A stretch of DNA of 64,000 bases from Lycocorax pyrrhopterus obiensis (lineage: Eukaryota; Chordata; Aves; Passeriformes; Paradisaeidae): positions 1,612,001 to 1,676,000 of the forward strand of contig JACSVZ010000025.1 in NCBI GenBank assembly GCA_014706295.1. The letters run 5' to 3'. The notes below the pieces were generated by a model. It was not told the origin of the DNA and made no database searches. It saw only the letters and a list, made by a program, of their open reading frames with translations. Positions 12,101 to 27,100 of the stretch are shown one piece after another; within the stretch, counting starts at the first letter, position 1; every line of letters begins with the position of its first letter. The position numbers and the translations under genes are program-made.

Positions 12101-15100
12101 ATCAGTCGTTTAATGGCATCTGCTAAGCCATATGTGAAATATTCTGCAGTTTATTTGCTGAAGAACAGCCTCTAATAGCTAAAATTGCTGTAGGGCAAAC
12201 TTCCCTGAGCGTGAGGCTGTTGGTAAGTAGAAGCTATTAAAAGCTTGATAATATTATTTTTGGGGTGATTGTTAGGATTTGTACTGTGAGGTTCCTCTTG
12301 CTTTAAGGAGCAAAGTCAGGGGCAGCCTGTCGTTGATGAGGTTTTTCAGAGAATCACAGAAGAAACTCTGCACCATCGAGTTTTCGTGTGTCAACAAAGC
12401 TGCTGCTGGTTTGCTTTGCAGACACCTCAGTGACAATCTCTGCTCACCATGAGCCAGATGTTCTGATAGTTGTGTGCAGACAGCACCAAGCACAACATTC
12501 CTAATTAGAGCATTTTTTCTTTCAAGCTTGGATGCTGGTTCCTGTGCTCTTTAGCATACAAACAAGTAGATGTTTTTCGTACTACTGTCCAAGAATGGCT
12601 TTTAAGTGATAGAGGGCAGGGTTAGACAGGATATTTAGAATAAATTCTTCCCTGTGAGAGTGGTGAGGCCCTGGCATAGGTTGCCCAGAGAAGCTGTGGC
12701 TGCCCCATCCCTGGAAGTGTCCAAGGCCAGGCTGGATGGGGCTTGGAGCAACCTGGGATAGTGGAAGGTGTCCCTGCCCATGACAAGGGGTGGAACAACA
12801 TGAGCTTAAAGGTCCCTTCCAACCCAAACCCTTCTGGAATTCTGTGAAGGACAGGATAGCTTAAAATTTTATTAAGACTTACACAAAGAAACCCCTAACA
12901 CAGGAGTCCTTCTCGTGCTCCCTCTTCATAGGCTGTGTCCTACCACGAGGCCAAACACCTTTCTGAGGGGCCACAGTCATCCCCAGCCTGTTCTGAGCCA
13001 TCCCCTTCCCTGCACAGACCCTTGGAGAAGGAGCCCGAGGAGTCGCCTCTGTAGAAAACCCCGCACTTACCTGATTTTTTGCCCTACACCTCCTCCCTTT
13101 ATCATCACAGGCTGCACATTCCTCCACCCCACCTTCCTCCACGAGTCAGGTTACCCCCAGGCTATTGAATCAAACCAGGCAAAATCCCATTCCACCCATA
13201 CTTTTCCATAAAAGACATCCCAGTGTTCATACTCATGTTCCTCCTACTACCAACCCTCCCAGCTTACTGGGGGACCAAGAAAACTTCACACCAGCAAAGC
13301 CACTTGTCACAGCCCATCGTATTAAACCCAGATGATGCTTCTTGTTCACTGTCCTGTGCTCAATCCTCGGCAAACTTGGAGGAGTCAGTACTGCCACCCC
13401 TACTGCCACAGGTTAGAAGCCCTCTCAGCCTGGTGTACTGGCTCCAGCTGCTTCCACAGCATTTTTACTCCTTCTCTAGACATGGATTTCAGGAGATATT
13501 AGAGGATTTCAGGGATTTCATCACCTGGTGATGTTGTGATGAGTGGGCTCGGCAGCACAGGCAGGAGCTGGCGGCATCTCCACTAAGCACTGTAGATGTC
13601 AGTACTGCAGAGGGACAGTCACTCACCCACAGCAGAGGCCCTGGGCTGGTGTGGGGAATCTCTCTTGCTCTTCCAGAGAAACTCCCTGATTGCTATCCTG
13701 ACTGTTCAGCTTGGGATTTGGAGCCAGGGCAGCACTGTAGCGAGTAGAGTGAGCGTACAGTGAGCACTGACAAACAGCATTTCCTTATACAGGCCCCACA
13801 CTGATGTACTGTCTGTCAAATCTTCTTAGAAAGAACATCATCCTCGAAAAACACTCAGGCTCCATCTCCACCCGTAGGAATCCCTAAACATCCCATTGTT
13901 CTTGAAGGCACAAATAATTTCGGTGTCATCCTTCCGGACCTGTCTCGCCACAGTGGAGGTAGGAGCGTGGATGGTTTGTGATTCGGGTGCTAAAAGCTGT
14001 GTTGCAAAGAGCTGCATCTGAGTTAACCTGTGTTTGTGACTGCTCCAGGTGCTTGTATTGCCTCCTCTATTTCCTGTTTATTCCGAGGTTGCTCTGTTAC
14101 ACAGGGTATTTCCAAGGATGCTGCTGCCTGCATGGGTGGTTCTCAAAAAACAAGAGGATTTTCACTTATAACCCATGTTCCTGCTGCATGTTTTTAAACC
14201 TGCGGTTTCTTTTTGCTAAATACTCTGGTTTTCTCTTTCCTTCCACTGAGAAAGAGCCAGAGGAAGAGGGGGAAATGGGAAATGGCTCTGTCAGAGCTTT
14301 AAGTTCTCAAAGTGCATGATATCTGTTCTGAATGTTCTCCTGTGGCTTCCCAGGGATAGGTTTATTTCTGATGGTGAGGAGATACAAGCGCTTCCCAGTA
14401 GGTGTGACGTTTGGCCTGGTTTCCAGTGAAAAGAGCATGTTTATAGTCCTTTTTCTCAACAACTTCCTCCCCCCTCAGCCTTTGAACTCCTTGGCCTGGT
14501 TCAGGCAGATTTACTCGGGCTGAGATCTCAAAGGTATCTAAAATTTGGGGTAAAGCCAAAGGTGAGTGGAGAGGTTTAATAACACAGGCGAGGAGCTGAG
14601 CGTTGCATGCTTGTGGCAGCACTGAATGTCAGAGGAGCCTTACTTGTGCCTGGCTGCAAATGCTCAGCTGCTTCATGCCCCAGAGCTGCCCCAGAGCTGC
14701 CAACCTGCTGCTCCTTGCTCCACTCCTCTCCTCAGCGCCGGCTCCGTGTTCGTGAATCCAGGCTGGTTTAGTAAAGCCTCACAGCTCTTACAACCAGATT
14801 TACTAACACCCCTCTTTCCCTTCTCTCTGTCCTGCTGCTGCCCGTAACTTCAGTGAGTTCCGTAAGTATATCCTGGTGCATGCTTTGTTCACTCTTCCTT
14901 CTCATTTCTCCAGCGCTTGTTAATGCAGATGGGTTGAAGTTTCATTGGGTCTGGGGGAGTTTTAGGGGCTTGAAAATAATAACCCTGTTTTTCCTGTTCA
15001 CTTAGTGTATGTGTCTGTTTCCATGTAGAAGTGGTTGGAGTAGTGCAATACCATATAATTTTTTAATATTATATTGATAAGATAATCAATTCCTCTGTTG

Positions 15101-18100
15101 TGTGCTCGTCATCCATCCTTTCCAGCAGAGTAAGGGCAGTGGTGATTTCGGGAGGATTTAAGATTCTCCTTGCTAATACGGGAAATCCAACGTAATCGTC
15201 AGCAACGAGTCTAATCTGTTACCGAAAATTCAGCCGACTCTAATCCTCTCGTAACCGAATTTCCTGTTTCAGTTCCAGAAGCTCCCGACCGACCCACGAT
15301 ATCCACGGCGTCGGAATCCTCCGTCTACGTGACGTGGATCCCCCGCGCCAACGGGGGCTCCCCCATCACTGCCTTCAAAGTGGAGTACAAGCGCCTGGGT
15401 CGCAGCAGCGACTGGCTCGTCGCAGCTGGCAACATCTCTCCTTCCAAGCTGTCTGTGGAAGTTCGGAACTTGGAGCCAGGTATTAGAAATGATCTTTCAT
15501 TACGGCAGCTCTTCGTTTTTTTCGTTTTAGCTTCTGCTTGGATTACCCCGTTTCTGCTCGGTTAGGTTTGGGTTTTGTGTATGGCCTAGGAGCTTGTTAC
15601 ATGAATTCAAGTTGATTTCTGGCTTTCCAAGTGGAAAAAACCCAACCATAATTTAATACTTGTTCATGTGGAGAGGAGGGTTGTGTATCACTGCTATTTT
15701 TAACTTAATTGTTCTTCTAGTGAACACTCAGAATGTGGAGAAAAATGCATTAATGGAAAAATGTCTGTCCTGACTCCTTCCAGTGTCCAGCCCTGAAAAC
15801 TCAGGCAAAAAGCATAAGAGAAGAGGGAGTGGATGGTGATAGGGATCCTTTGAAGCACCTTCTCAGTGTCCACCAGTTTAGGGACTTCCTGAGCTGATGG
15901 AGGCATCTCCATCTGTGTGTACAATAGCCTTTGGATTTTCCTTGAGTGACTTCTAGAAGCTGTTTACATCTCCACATCAGTCTGTGGCAAGGACTCCTCT
16001 GCTTCTTCTAACTGGATGTTGTGCAAAAAGTACTTCCTAATCCGTTTAGTCTCTCCTTGAGTCCTCTTTCTAGCACTTGTTTTGCTACAAGGGCTTCTTT
16101 CTCCCACTCTTTCCCTTAAAAGGAGAAATGTATAGGTTCCGAGTGATCGCAGTGAACAACTACGGGGAGAGCCCCCGCAGCGCCGCGTCGCGCCCGTACC
16201 AAGTGGCCGGGTTCACCAGCCGCTTCTCCAGCCGGCCCATCGCCGGGCCGCACATCGCCTACACCGAGGCCATCAGCGACACGCAGATCATGCTGAAGTG
16301 GACGGTGGGTATAACAGTCTCCTGTTCTCCTCTTCCCTGTACAATTTGTACCGCTGGGGCTGTTCAAAGTTGAGCATTAAGAGCTGTTTGCGGAGTGGTG
16401 AGTGGTGGTTTTCCTCCCCGTGAGACCTGGAGATGATCATGTTCCTAGGACGGGGCTGGGACACTTCATGTCCCCATGTTAGAACTGGGGGACTTAATGG
16501 GACATGTGCCTCTCGAGCCCTTTGCCCCCATTTCCAGACCCTTTTTCCCGCTCAGAGGCAGCCCTGTCAGTTGTCTGTTGCCTTTTGCACCATCTCCCAG
16601 CTTCCCTCCACCCCGCTCCCCTTCCGGCTCCCCGGGGACCCCACACACCCCTCTCGGGTTACGCCAGATGTGCCCAACCGGCAGCTCCAGTGAGGGGCTG
16701 CAGCCGCCCCAGTCCACCTGCTCTGGCACAGACATATCAGAGGCACCAGTGGGCTTAACTCTGTCCCAAGCCCCGTTCATGCCATGAGTTGTGAGTTGGC
16801 TCCGTTTCCTGCAATTCCTGCTGCTTTTGTCAATCCAGGCTGGGGTGGCTGGGAGTGTGTTTCAAACCCGCCGTCTTCCCTCACATCCAGTGGAGGTTTC
16901 ATGTTAGAGAAACATTTTCCTTTCCCCTGTTACCTCGTCTATTGTAAACAAGTACTTTAAAGTCCTTATTGAAACCCACAGAAATTCTTTGCTCTTGTTT
17001 TGAAATCTAACCCCCTGGTATACTTTGGAGGATTTAATGTGTAGAGTTCCCAGTGTTAGTTTGCTCTGCTAGCTCAGCCTTAAGAGATGTTAAGGATAAT
17101 AAACTTAAAATAACCTCTAGTTCCTCAGGAGGCTGCATAACTTAAAGTAAAAGATTCTTGAGCTGATTTTTAGAGTGACCTTAACTCTTTCTGAAGAGTT
17201 TTATGGTTTTAACTTTTCCATTTCCATTAATCATGCAGATTTTCAGGCTGTGCATGGTCAAACCCTAATTGAGGGTTTGGGAAGTGATGTGGGAGGAAAG
17301 TGTCGGCCCGAGCTCAGTCTCTTGTCCCCATCCTACTCTCTGGCCACTCCAAGGAGTTCAGTCACCTTTGCTTGCACAGCCTTATTAAAAATATTCATAT
17401 TTCCAGAGGATAACATACTCGGTGATGACAACTCAGCGGGACTCAGTTAAATTTTCCCTCCTCTCATGCAGTCTTTTAAAATTCTTTTGCAGTACATCAC
17501 ATCGAGCAACAACAACACGCCCATCCAAGGATTTTACATCTACTACCGGCCCACGGACAGCGACAACGACAGCGACTACAAGCGGGATATCGTGGACGGT
17601 ACGGTGCCGGGCGCGCGTGCTTGGAGCGCTGCTCCGTGGGGAAGGACACCCTGTAGCCATGTTGGCTGTGTTTATATGAAATCTAAACTGCTTCTCCCAA
17701 GCAAAGCCTTGACAATATATCTCACAGGAGGAGCTATCTCAACCACCTAACGTCGGGTTTTGCCCACACGTGAGCTGGTTTCTTCCTTCTGAAGCCTCTT
17801 TGACGTGGAAGCTTGAGGACTAAATGTTGGGTTTAAGTCTGGCTTGTTAGGCAGCTGCAAATCCTTAATGAAGGTCTATTTAAACTGGTGTAGCTTCAAG
17901 TTGTATAAAGAGAAAGCAGTGTAGATGAGGTTTAACCCAGGATAAAAACATGGGGGTTACAGGCTGTACTAACAACTAGCTGGCTTTTAAAATTATTTAC
18001 CCCAGCGTGGACTTTCTAAGCTGGTAGTACCTTGTGTGTAATTGCCCTTCTCTCCTCTTACCTCGCCTAATCACTTCTCCTGCTATAAGGAAGTTGCTTT

Positions 18101-21100
18101 TAGCCTCAAGTGCTGTAGCACTCTGCAAATGCAGGTATGTTTGTGCTTCATTCTGCCTTTTAATCAAGTTATTTTTTTCCCCTGTGCACGTTAGATCATC
18201 ATTTTCCTGGAAGAAGTTATTAGATAATGTCTATATTAGTCCAGAAGTGGAAAACCCTTTTAAAAATATATTATTTAATGTCCTTATTGCTCGGGCTGAG
18301 CAAATGCAGTGATCTCATTCTGGCCCGATGACGTTAATTATTTTTTTCCCCCTCATTTATTCAGTTACAAGAGGAATGGGCCTTTATTTTGAAAATTTTC
18401 CCCTGCCAGACAATACTGCACATAGTACTTTGATGCATGACATAAGCTTTTGCACACTATAAAGCTATTAAAGATCCAGAGTTTGAGCTCAGAGGCTTTA
18501 AAGGACCTTATGCAGGCTGCACCTTCATCTGCAAATGTATTTTAGCCTTTGCTAGACAGAACTTGTGTGTTTATAAATCTTATACACTGAGCAGTTAGTT
18601 GTTTAAGTGGGCTCCACTGTGCTGTGAAATTAGCTTGTTTCGGGTTTTTTTCCGAGCGTGTGTGTATTGAACTCTTTGTGGCAGTCTGAAACCATTAGCA
18701 GCTGCTCCGCTCTGCCAGAGCCTGCAACAGAAATCACTTGGTGGAAAGATTTAAACTTCAACTTTTCTTTACTGTGCTCCCCTAAATTAGCTTTTCAGGA
18801 GGGGGAAAAAAACGAGAGAGAACTATTTTCAATTAAGTTGTGATTGGAAGCACTTGATGTGAAATATGTAGAGGAACATGTGACTTAAGGTATTTTTGCC
18901 ATAAATCACTTGTTCTTCACTTTTTTTCCCCTCTGTTACCTTTGAATTAATCTGGTTTTTGACAGGGAATTTTATCTTGAAATGACTGCATGAGTTGTGG
19001 AAAAAGTGTTGTGATGCCTGTGCTAGCTAAGTGCTTGCCGCAGGCTTTCCTCACCGCTTCCTGTTAAGTCTTGTCTTTCGAGACATTCAAAACTCTGCAG
19101 AAACCTTTTTTTTTCCCCTTATAAATGCCGCTACAGGCAAAATCAGATTTTATTTGAAGGAAAAAACAAGCAAAAAGCTTGACTCTGACGGCTCCTCGGT
19201 ATCTGTCAGCCGCTTTAAGCAAAAGCAAAAAAATCACCCCTGTCCTGCATTTCTCTGTATCTGGTCTGAATTTCTCTGTTTCGAGGATCGTGGAGATTGA
19301 ATTTTAAATGTAAATGCAGTCTGATGTCAGTTGTTTAAATGTTTTCCCTTGCTAATGGTGCACGAAGAGGACAGTTAAAGTGCCTGTACTGATTCCAGTT
19401 CCACTAATGGTTTGAAGCGGAAACCTAAAACCTGGTGTAGTAATTACCGAAAGGAATGCTTGGGGGTGGGGGCGCCGGGAAAAGCGAGTCCGAATCTTGG
19501 GAAAACGTGCGATTTAGGGAAAGGCGGTTCCAGCTTCAGCCAGGGCTTGTCCACCCTCACTGGGACGTGCAGCAGGCCAGAGCTGGACACGGACCGTGCG
19601 GGGCAGCCCCTCGTCCGGAGGGGCCCTCCTGGGTATCCCCCACCCTGCTGGGGCCGGGCAGAGGGTCCGGAGCTGGGCTGGGGTCCCGCAGGAGTTGGAG
19701 CAGCGTCACGGTGACAGCCCCTGCCCGCCGAGCACGCCCGAGTCTTTTTATTAATGCTTAAATCAGTAGGTGGTAGACAGTTCCTTAGAAACAGTGGAAA
19801 CAGTTCAAGGTGGTATTTTCCAAGAGGGATTAAGAGCACTCAAACAGTTAATTAAACTCCTTAAAAAAAAAGAAAAAAAAAAAGGGTCGCTGTTTAGTAA
19901 AATTTGTCACAAGCCCGTGAAAGTAAAAACTGGGAGTGATTTATCCTGAAGTGCTCAGTACTTCAGGAGGGTGTCTAAATGAAATGCTGGCCGGGGGCCA
20001 GAGATGACAAAACCATCCTATTAGAGAAGATTGCTTGGCTCGGGCTCGAGCTCTGCAGGGGCAGTGGCACCGGGACAGCCTTGCTGCGTTCCCAGGATGG
20101 TTCATAAAATGCACGTTCAATTATTTGCGGTTTCGGCCCAAGTGAGCAGCCCAGATGTGTCCTTCCTGCGCGACACCGATGGCTGCAGGGGTACCTCGCA
20201 CCTCGAGGCCAGCAGAGAGGGTCTGCTCACAGCCAAGTTCTTCCCTTGTCCCAAGCTTTCTGCGCCACCTTTCCTTGTTATTTGGCCAGTGTACTGTAAA
20301 TAGTCAGCATAATCCACCCTAAACCCATCCCGTTGGCAGTTCCATGTTTAGGGTGCGCAGAAAGCACCCTAACCAACAGGGCTGCTGTTGAGTTTAAATG
20401 CACGTGTGGGCACTTGGATGTCTGGGTTTTGAGTTTAGTGAGTTCTGGCTTTTGTAGAGAAAGACTTTCTTTAAAAAATAAGTCGAAAATACTGAAAAAA
20501 ACATCCCTTTAATTAATCAAAATGTCCTTCTAATAATCAATTTCACAAGGTAACACAAGTCTTAGAGAGTCATGGAATAATCTGGGTTGGAAGGGACCTC
20601 AAAGATCATCTAGTTCCACCCCTCTGCCGTGAGCAGGGATGCCACTCGTGGACCATGGTTTTAGCTAAGTCCATAAACTGTTACTAAAGATTTTTGTGCT
20701 AACAAGACAAGCTGCAGTGCCTCTGCATTTGGTAGGGAAGGACCCTGCGATGCACTCGTCCATAATTCTGCCTCCTGTGAGTAATTGAACTGCGGCCGAT
20801 TTGCTTTTTCTCCCCCCAACAGGTACAAAGCAGTGGCACCTGATAAATCACCTGCAGCCTGAAACTTCTTACGACATTAAGATGCAGTGCTATAACGAGG
20901 GGGGGGAGAGCGAGTACAGCAACGTGATGATCTGCGAGACCAAAGGTGAGGCTGCGGGGCCGAGCCGAGGGGGCGTTCGGGACGTCACAGATCCGCTGGG
21001 GGAACTTTTTGTGCAGCACAAAAGTCAGCTGCGACGATGACCATAATTTTCTGGAATGTTTCGGAGGATTGTTTTGTCTTCCGAAGCTGGGATTGTTTTG

Positions 21101-24100
21101 AACATATGGAAAGTGATCCGTTGCACTCCCGAGGCTCTCAGCAGAGCTCTGCAGCTTTGCGTGCCCTCAGAGATAGTGCTGCTGCCTCTGCGGTGCTGAT
21201 GGCCTCTGCCTGGGAGACAACCATGTGCCTGAAGATGACAGAATTGATTTGTACGTCTGTTTTATGTCTTCAGGGCTCTGTGACACGTTGTATAAGTGCA
21301 GACCACAGCAATTGATGGCTGTGTTGGCTGCCTCCATCCCTAATCCTGCATGCCTCTGGCACAAAGTTTGTACTGTTCTCGGGAAGTGTCAGATATGGCA
21401 GTCACATTTATTTTGCGAAGAATTCCTGTCTCCTTTAATCTCTAAAACCAAGTAAGGCTGTAAAGGGAAAATGCAGACAGTAAACTTCAAATGCAGTGCT
21501 ATGAAAAAATGTTTGAAAAAAAAAAAAAGAAAAAAGCCCTCTGGGAGGGGAAGCATCAAAATTCAGCGAAGTGAGTAGTGAAACCTTTGAAGGAAGGAGT
21601 AGGAGCTGCAGGGCTTCAAGGCTGCACACACAGTTGGTCTCCCTCCTGCAAGGAATATAACTTTCTTCTTTAATTTTAAAATGGGCAAGATGTAATCTGT
21701 CATTCACACTGCCTCTTCCGTAAAATTTGTCTCCCCCAGGCTTATAAGGGTGATCCAGCTTATCCAACATATCTGCATGGAGGTGCCTGTGTCTCTCTGA
21801 CCAGCTTCACTCCTAAGCCAGACACCTCTTTTAGGTTTTTAGTGTCAAATGAAATAAATCTGAACTGTGGTGTACTGGAAACTAATGTAAATGCGATTCC
21901 TGGGTTAAACTAGCATCTCATTTTCAGTGATTTTCTGTTCATCTCCTGGTTGATCTTCAACTGTGTGGTTTGGAAAGGGGGTTAGCAGGGTTCACATCAG
22001 ATAAGAGTAGGTCACCTGGCAGAGCCTGGGCGAGAGAAATGCGTGTTGTGGTTTTCCCTGACCTCAGAAGTGGAAAGATTTGCGCTCTTTCAAGTTGAGA
22101 GTTCGAGCAGTTGCAGCCATGGGTACCTCGAGCGGCTCGTTAAAGTTCCAGTGACCTCAAAGAGCGAGTGAGCAGGCAGGATAATCACCATTTTCCAAGG
22201 CAAATAGTTATTACCCAATACGAGCTGGCATTCTCATTGTAGGCTTTAATATTGACTTGGAAGCTTTCTTTGTGAGGCATCGGGACTCAGACTCTGCAGT
22301 AATTATTTTCATTGCATAATGAAAAGACGCATTTAGAAGATGCATTTAGAGGATGGTCACGTACTTGTCTCTGCCCATCCAGTGAAACGCACGCCGGGAG
22401 CATCTGAGTATCCAGTGAAAGACCTGAGCACGCCCCCGAACCCCCCCGAGCGGGCCGGGGGCAGCGGGGCCGCGCCCGCCAGCGGCCCCGTGCGCAGCAG
22501 CGACATGCTGTACCTGATCGTGGGCTGCGTCCTGGGGGTCATGGTCCTCATCCTCATCGTCTTCATTGCCATGTGCCTGTGGAAGAACCGGCAGCAGAAC
22601 GCCATGCAGAGTGAGTGGGGGCTGGTTTCCTTTCCAGAGTAAAGTTAGGAACGTCCATGCTGCGTTTTATGGATGGGAAGTAGTTTCCTGTTAGGACCCA
22701 ACTGGCATTTCTGTAGAGACTTGTACTTCCAGGTGTGCCTTAGGTGCAAACGTGGGTTTTTAAGAGCACCAACGTCTCCATTTCTTCACACCGATGTTCC
22801 CTGTCCTGATGTGTCCCGGGACGATTGTGCTGCAATTTCACCCAGAGGATGGTGTGGGAAAGGCCTGGACAAAGTTTCTGCAGTTTGTGTTTAAGTCTTG
22901 CGTAGGTCTCTGATGATTGCAGAGGCAGAATGTCTGTAATCATAAGCACTTGTTGAAATGTGGAGTTAAACCCTGGATCTCTCTCTTTCTTGAGTGCATC
23001 TGGAAAGAAGGAGAACTTGCAGCTCTAGGCCAAGTCCCTTGTTACCTCTTAGTCCCTGCACAATGAGATGGCATTGAATGGCCAAGTCTTCCAGAGGTGT
23101 TGATAAGGAAAGCCTGTTCATTAGTGAGCAGGAGCCTGGAGCAGGAGCTTTGCAAGGTGCTCTGTACCCTCCAGCAACCCGGAGCCAGCAGAATCTCTGC
23201 ACTGGCCTTTTCTGCTCCTTGCACATAAATCAGCCTTGCTCTTGCCACAGACTGTGGTGGTTTTTAAATGCCCTTACTCTCCTACAGAGAGAAATGAAAC
23301 AAAAGTTCTTGCAAGATCAGATAGTGTCTTCAGCTGCAGCCCAGAGAGATCTTCTGGAAGCAGCTTATAGCAGATATAGCAGATTGGTGATACAAAAGGC
23401 CTGGTTTTAGGATGCTCTTGTAGTGATTGACATCAGCCAAGCCCTTCCAGACCAACATTTCTGGTCTGCTCTCCAGGCTGTGCCTGTTTTCCATGTCTGC
23501 ATTTGTATGCGAAGCACTTGGATATCAGAGTTAGTTCACAAAAGCTGGAAAAATAAAAAAGAACTTTACTTTTTAGGGATGCTCGTTTAGCTTCTCACTT
23601 AGCAATAAAAGTGCTTTCAGCAGTAATGTCTTTTGCAGAATATGACCCTCCTGGCTATCTCTACCAAGGGGCAGAGATCAACGGGCAAATGATTGAGTAC
23701 ACGACCTTACCGGGGACGAGCCGGGTCAATGGCAGCATCCACGGAAACTTCCTCGGCAACGGCCTCAGCAATGGCTGTCCCCACATCCATCATAAAGTTG
23801 CCAATGGTGTCAATGGGATCATGAGCGGAGGAGGAGCAGGACTGTACCCAGGGCACACCAATTCCCTGTCCAGAACACACGTGGACTACGAACATCCCCA
23901 TCACCTCGTGAATGTAAGGTCCTACACCCGGTGGGAGGCTCAGCCCAGACCTTGGGGTTTATTCAGAGGCTGTGGAAGCAGACTTAATTTGGGTGGGGGA
24001 ATACTCATCCATTGATAACAGCCAGTTCCACTGAATTCCTTATCCCAGAGGAAGCAACTGGGCTGATATTTGTGATACAAACATCATGGTTTTCATTTGA

Positions 24101-27100
24101 GAATATCAGATGACGGCAAGAATTCCACTTACTCTGGGAAATCTGCCTCTACCCTCCTCCTAACAGCATGTAAGCTCTGAGAATGCCTCAGTGCTGCGCT
24201 GAGATACTTTACTTGTACATATGGTATTTCTCAATCTCCAAGTTAAATACATTTAATTATAGCTGCTTATTCTGCAGCTTTATGGATCACCCGTTTTTCC
24301 CCCACCTGTTTCAGATCTGTAACTCTGAGCAATGCTATTAATTATGGCAAAGCACGAATGGCGCAGGAGGTTCCGTGGAATGAAGTGCCCCATACATCTT
24401 GAGCTGCAGCAGTGCAATAACGCTGCTTTTTTTTTTTTCAGTCTCCTGTTTGTGACTGTTGAGACAGGCTCGGTTTTTGTTTTGAAATTGAAAATAAAAT
24501 TAAAAACTAATTTCAGTCTGCGATCCAGCCTTTGTGTGCTGTGGAAAAATACTTCATTTGCTGAAACGTGTCCTGTTTCCAAGAGAGAATAATGATTTCA
24601 TTATTGTCTATGGAAACAGATGGCTTGCATTCAAACTTACTAAACTTACTCAAAACTGTGAACATTGCCCAGGAAAACTGAAAGAAAAAGTTCAAAAGTC
24701 TGAATAACCCATGCTGTTTCTGGAGAAAAAAAACGGGTCTATTGTTTGTGTTGGTAATTGAGCACAAGCACTTCATTTTATTGAACAACAAATTAGCACT
24801 TGCACAGTAGTTGCCACTTCAGTTCCCTCCAGTCTGAGCCCAGACCAGTCAGTTCTTCACCCCATTCTGTCCTTGGCCTACCCATGTAGGAAGAAGTGCC
24901 CACTTTTAGTTGTTTTCAAGAGCAACCAAGACCCAAACTGGGGTTTTTTGACCTGTCCAACCTCCCAGTGGGTGAAACTCTCAAAAGTCTCCAAGCCCTC
25001 AGGGAGGGAACATTTGCAGTGCTCAAAAGCTCGCCCAGGAGAAAGCCTTGGAGTTTGCATTGATGTTTTGTCCCTCCTATTTTTATTTTTTTGGGGGAAA
25101 GAAGGAAATACATGTGTGCTGACACAGGCCTTGGAGCTCCTCTGTGCCATGAGGTGTCCACCCAACGCTGCTGTCTTGCTGGGAACAGGTGACGGGGTTG
25201 AGTTTTTCTTTCCCCGCTCCCTGTTGCAGAAAGTTTGAGTCACGCGATGTCACACGATCTCTGCCCGTGGAGCAGGGCTGGGACTGGCACGTGGGCGAGG
25301 CTACGCAGAGGAACAGGATGTTCTGATCCTCGTTAGGTCGCTCTTTATTGTTTCAATGATTGGGCTAAATGAGGAAGGGAGAAACTGGCCAGGATGGCAA
25401 TCAAGACTAATTAGGCATTTCCTCAGTGCTCTCTATCCCTCAAAAACTTCAGGATAAGCTCAGTTTTTGCAAAAATAGGGATTGCTAGAAGTTCCCTACC
25501 TCTTGAACTGCCAAAAGCCAGGTGAGCATTCCCAGCCTGGCTCCCTCCTGGAGCCCGGCGCGGAAGCCTGGCTCTGCAGTTGGAGTGGCTCCTGCATCAC
25601 TGTCTGCCTGGTCCCTAACAATGAGGTATGTGTTAATCTGGGCATTTCAACTGGCTTGTAATGGCCCCGTTAGCCAAAACCAACAACACAAAATCCCTCT
25701 CACCCGGAGTCATTGCTGGCTGAGGAATTACCCCATCTGTACAAATATGAAACGGTTCAAAAATCAGTGTAGTGAAGTAAACTGATCTAATCGGAGTAAT
25801 TACAGGAAAGTGGGATGGGTTTGTATGTGACATCAGCCCTCCAAATTTAATCCTCTGTCTCCCTAAACAAGCCTTGTGTGCTAATGAACAGCAATTCACT
25901 TTCGTGTCTGTCATCAGCGTTAAAAATAAATATATTTACAGTGTGTTTATTAAATTAAACCTCAGCATATTAAGCGGAAAACAGACCAGGGAAATGACCA
26001 CATACTTGTCTAAGCTGCAGTTATTTACTTTTCCCTGACACACACACTGGCAAAGCCCTCCCCTGGCCTTTGGACAATCGCTCAGTGTTGCCATGCCACG
26101 TACAGACCGGAGCAGGGCATCGATAACGTGATCGGAGCTGGGAAACTGAGTCAAAGAGCTCCTGGGTGTTCAAATAGTGATTTGATTTCTGATCATTTGT
26201 TATTAATCCTTCCTGCTGCAGGGTGGTGGGATGTACACGACAGTGCCGCAGGCTGACCCCTCGGAGTGCATCAGCTGCCGGAATTGTCGCAACAATAACA
26301 GGTGAGCAATAACCTGCAGAGCCTGCCCGGAGAGCAGCCCTCGCTCTGTGTGCTGGGGTGGAGCTGGGGCTGGCAAAAGCTGAGAGCCGGAGTCCTGCCT
26401 GGCACGAGGAGCTCCGTGGATGACCTGGAGAGCAGTTGGGGATTGTCCATAGGATAGAATAAAACAAGCTGTTAAACCTCCAGAGCTCACTTTGCTCCTC
26501 TGATGCTCTCTAGGAAGTGAGGCAGGTTGGGCACTGGATTTTTAAAAAATCCTTATTTCCTGTGTTTTCTTTAGTTTTGAGATAACAGAATCATTCCATA
26601 TGGAGCTTGTCAAATTGGATTTAATTGGTCTTCTATATTCTACACTTCCTGACATTCCCTTAAGAACACTGACCAACTCGCCCCTTTGCCTTCACAATGC
26701 TGTTCTTTGTAAAACATGGGATTTGAAGTTCTTGAGGCCTTCAGGAGGAGTTTGACCAGCCATTGTCAGAGTGGGATACATTTTTTTCCATGGGAAAAAG
26801 GATTCTTTTGTAGAATAAGGGAAAATCTGTCTTCTGCATTGTAGCTGGGAATGGGAAACCTAATAAAAATTGTTAAATTTTTCACTTTTGAAATTATTAT
26901 CCTCCTAGGCTTCTGACTAAATCTCTGGTTATTTTAATGATTATAAATAGGACTGAAAGTCAGACAAGCTGAGCTGCTCTGACTGGTAGGTTGTGGGCTT
27001 TGTTTTCAATCCTACTTTGATTTTTCTGTATTGTTAAAATCTTCAGCTGCCTTTAGGTGTGCATCTGGATAAGATGAGTTGAAATTAATCATCGAATCAT

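Noticed and set aside
14854..14861. Possible 8-bp micro-exon flanked by CAG and GTAAGT in CDON
   Set aside because: Neighbouring exons (13958 and 15273) already join in phase and match human CDON; 8 extra bases would break the frame.
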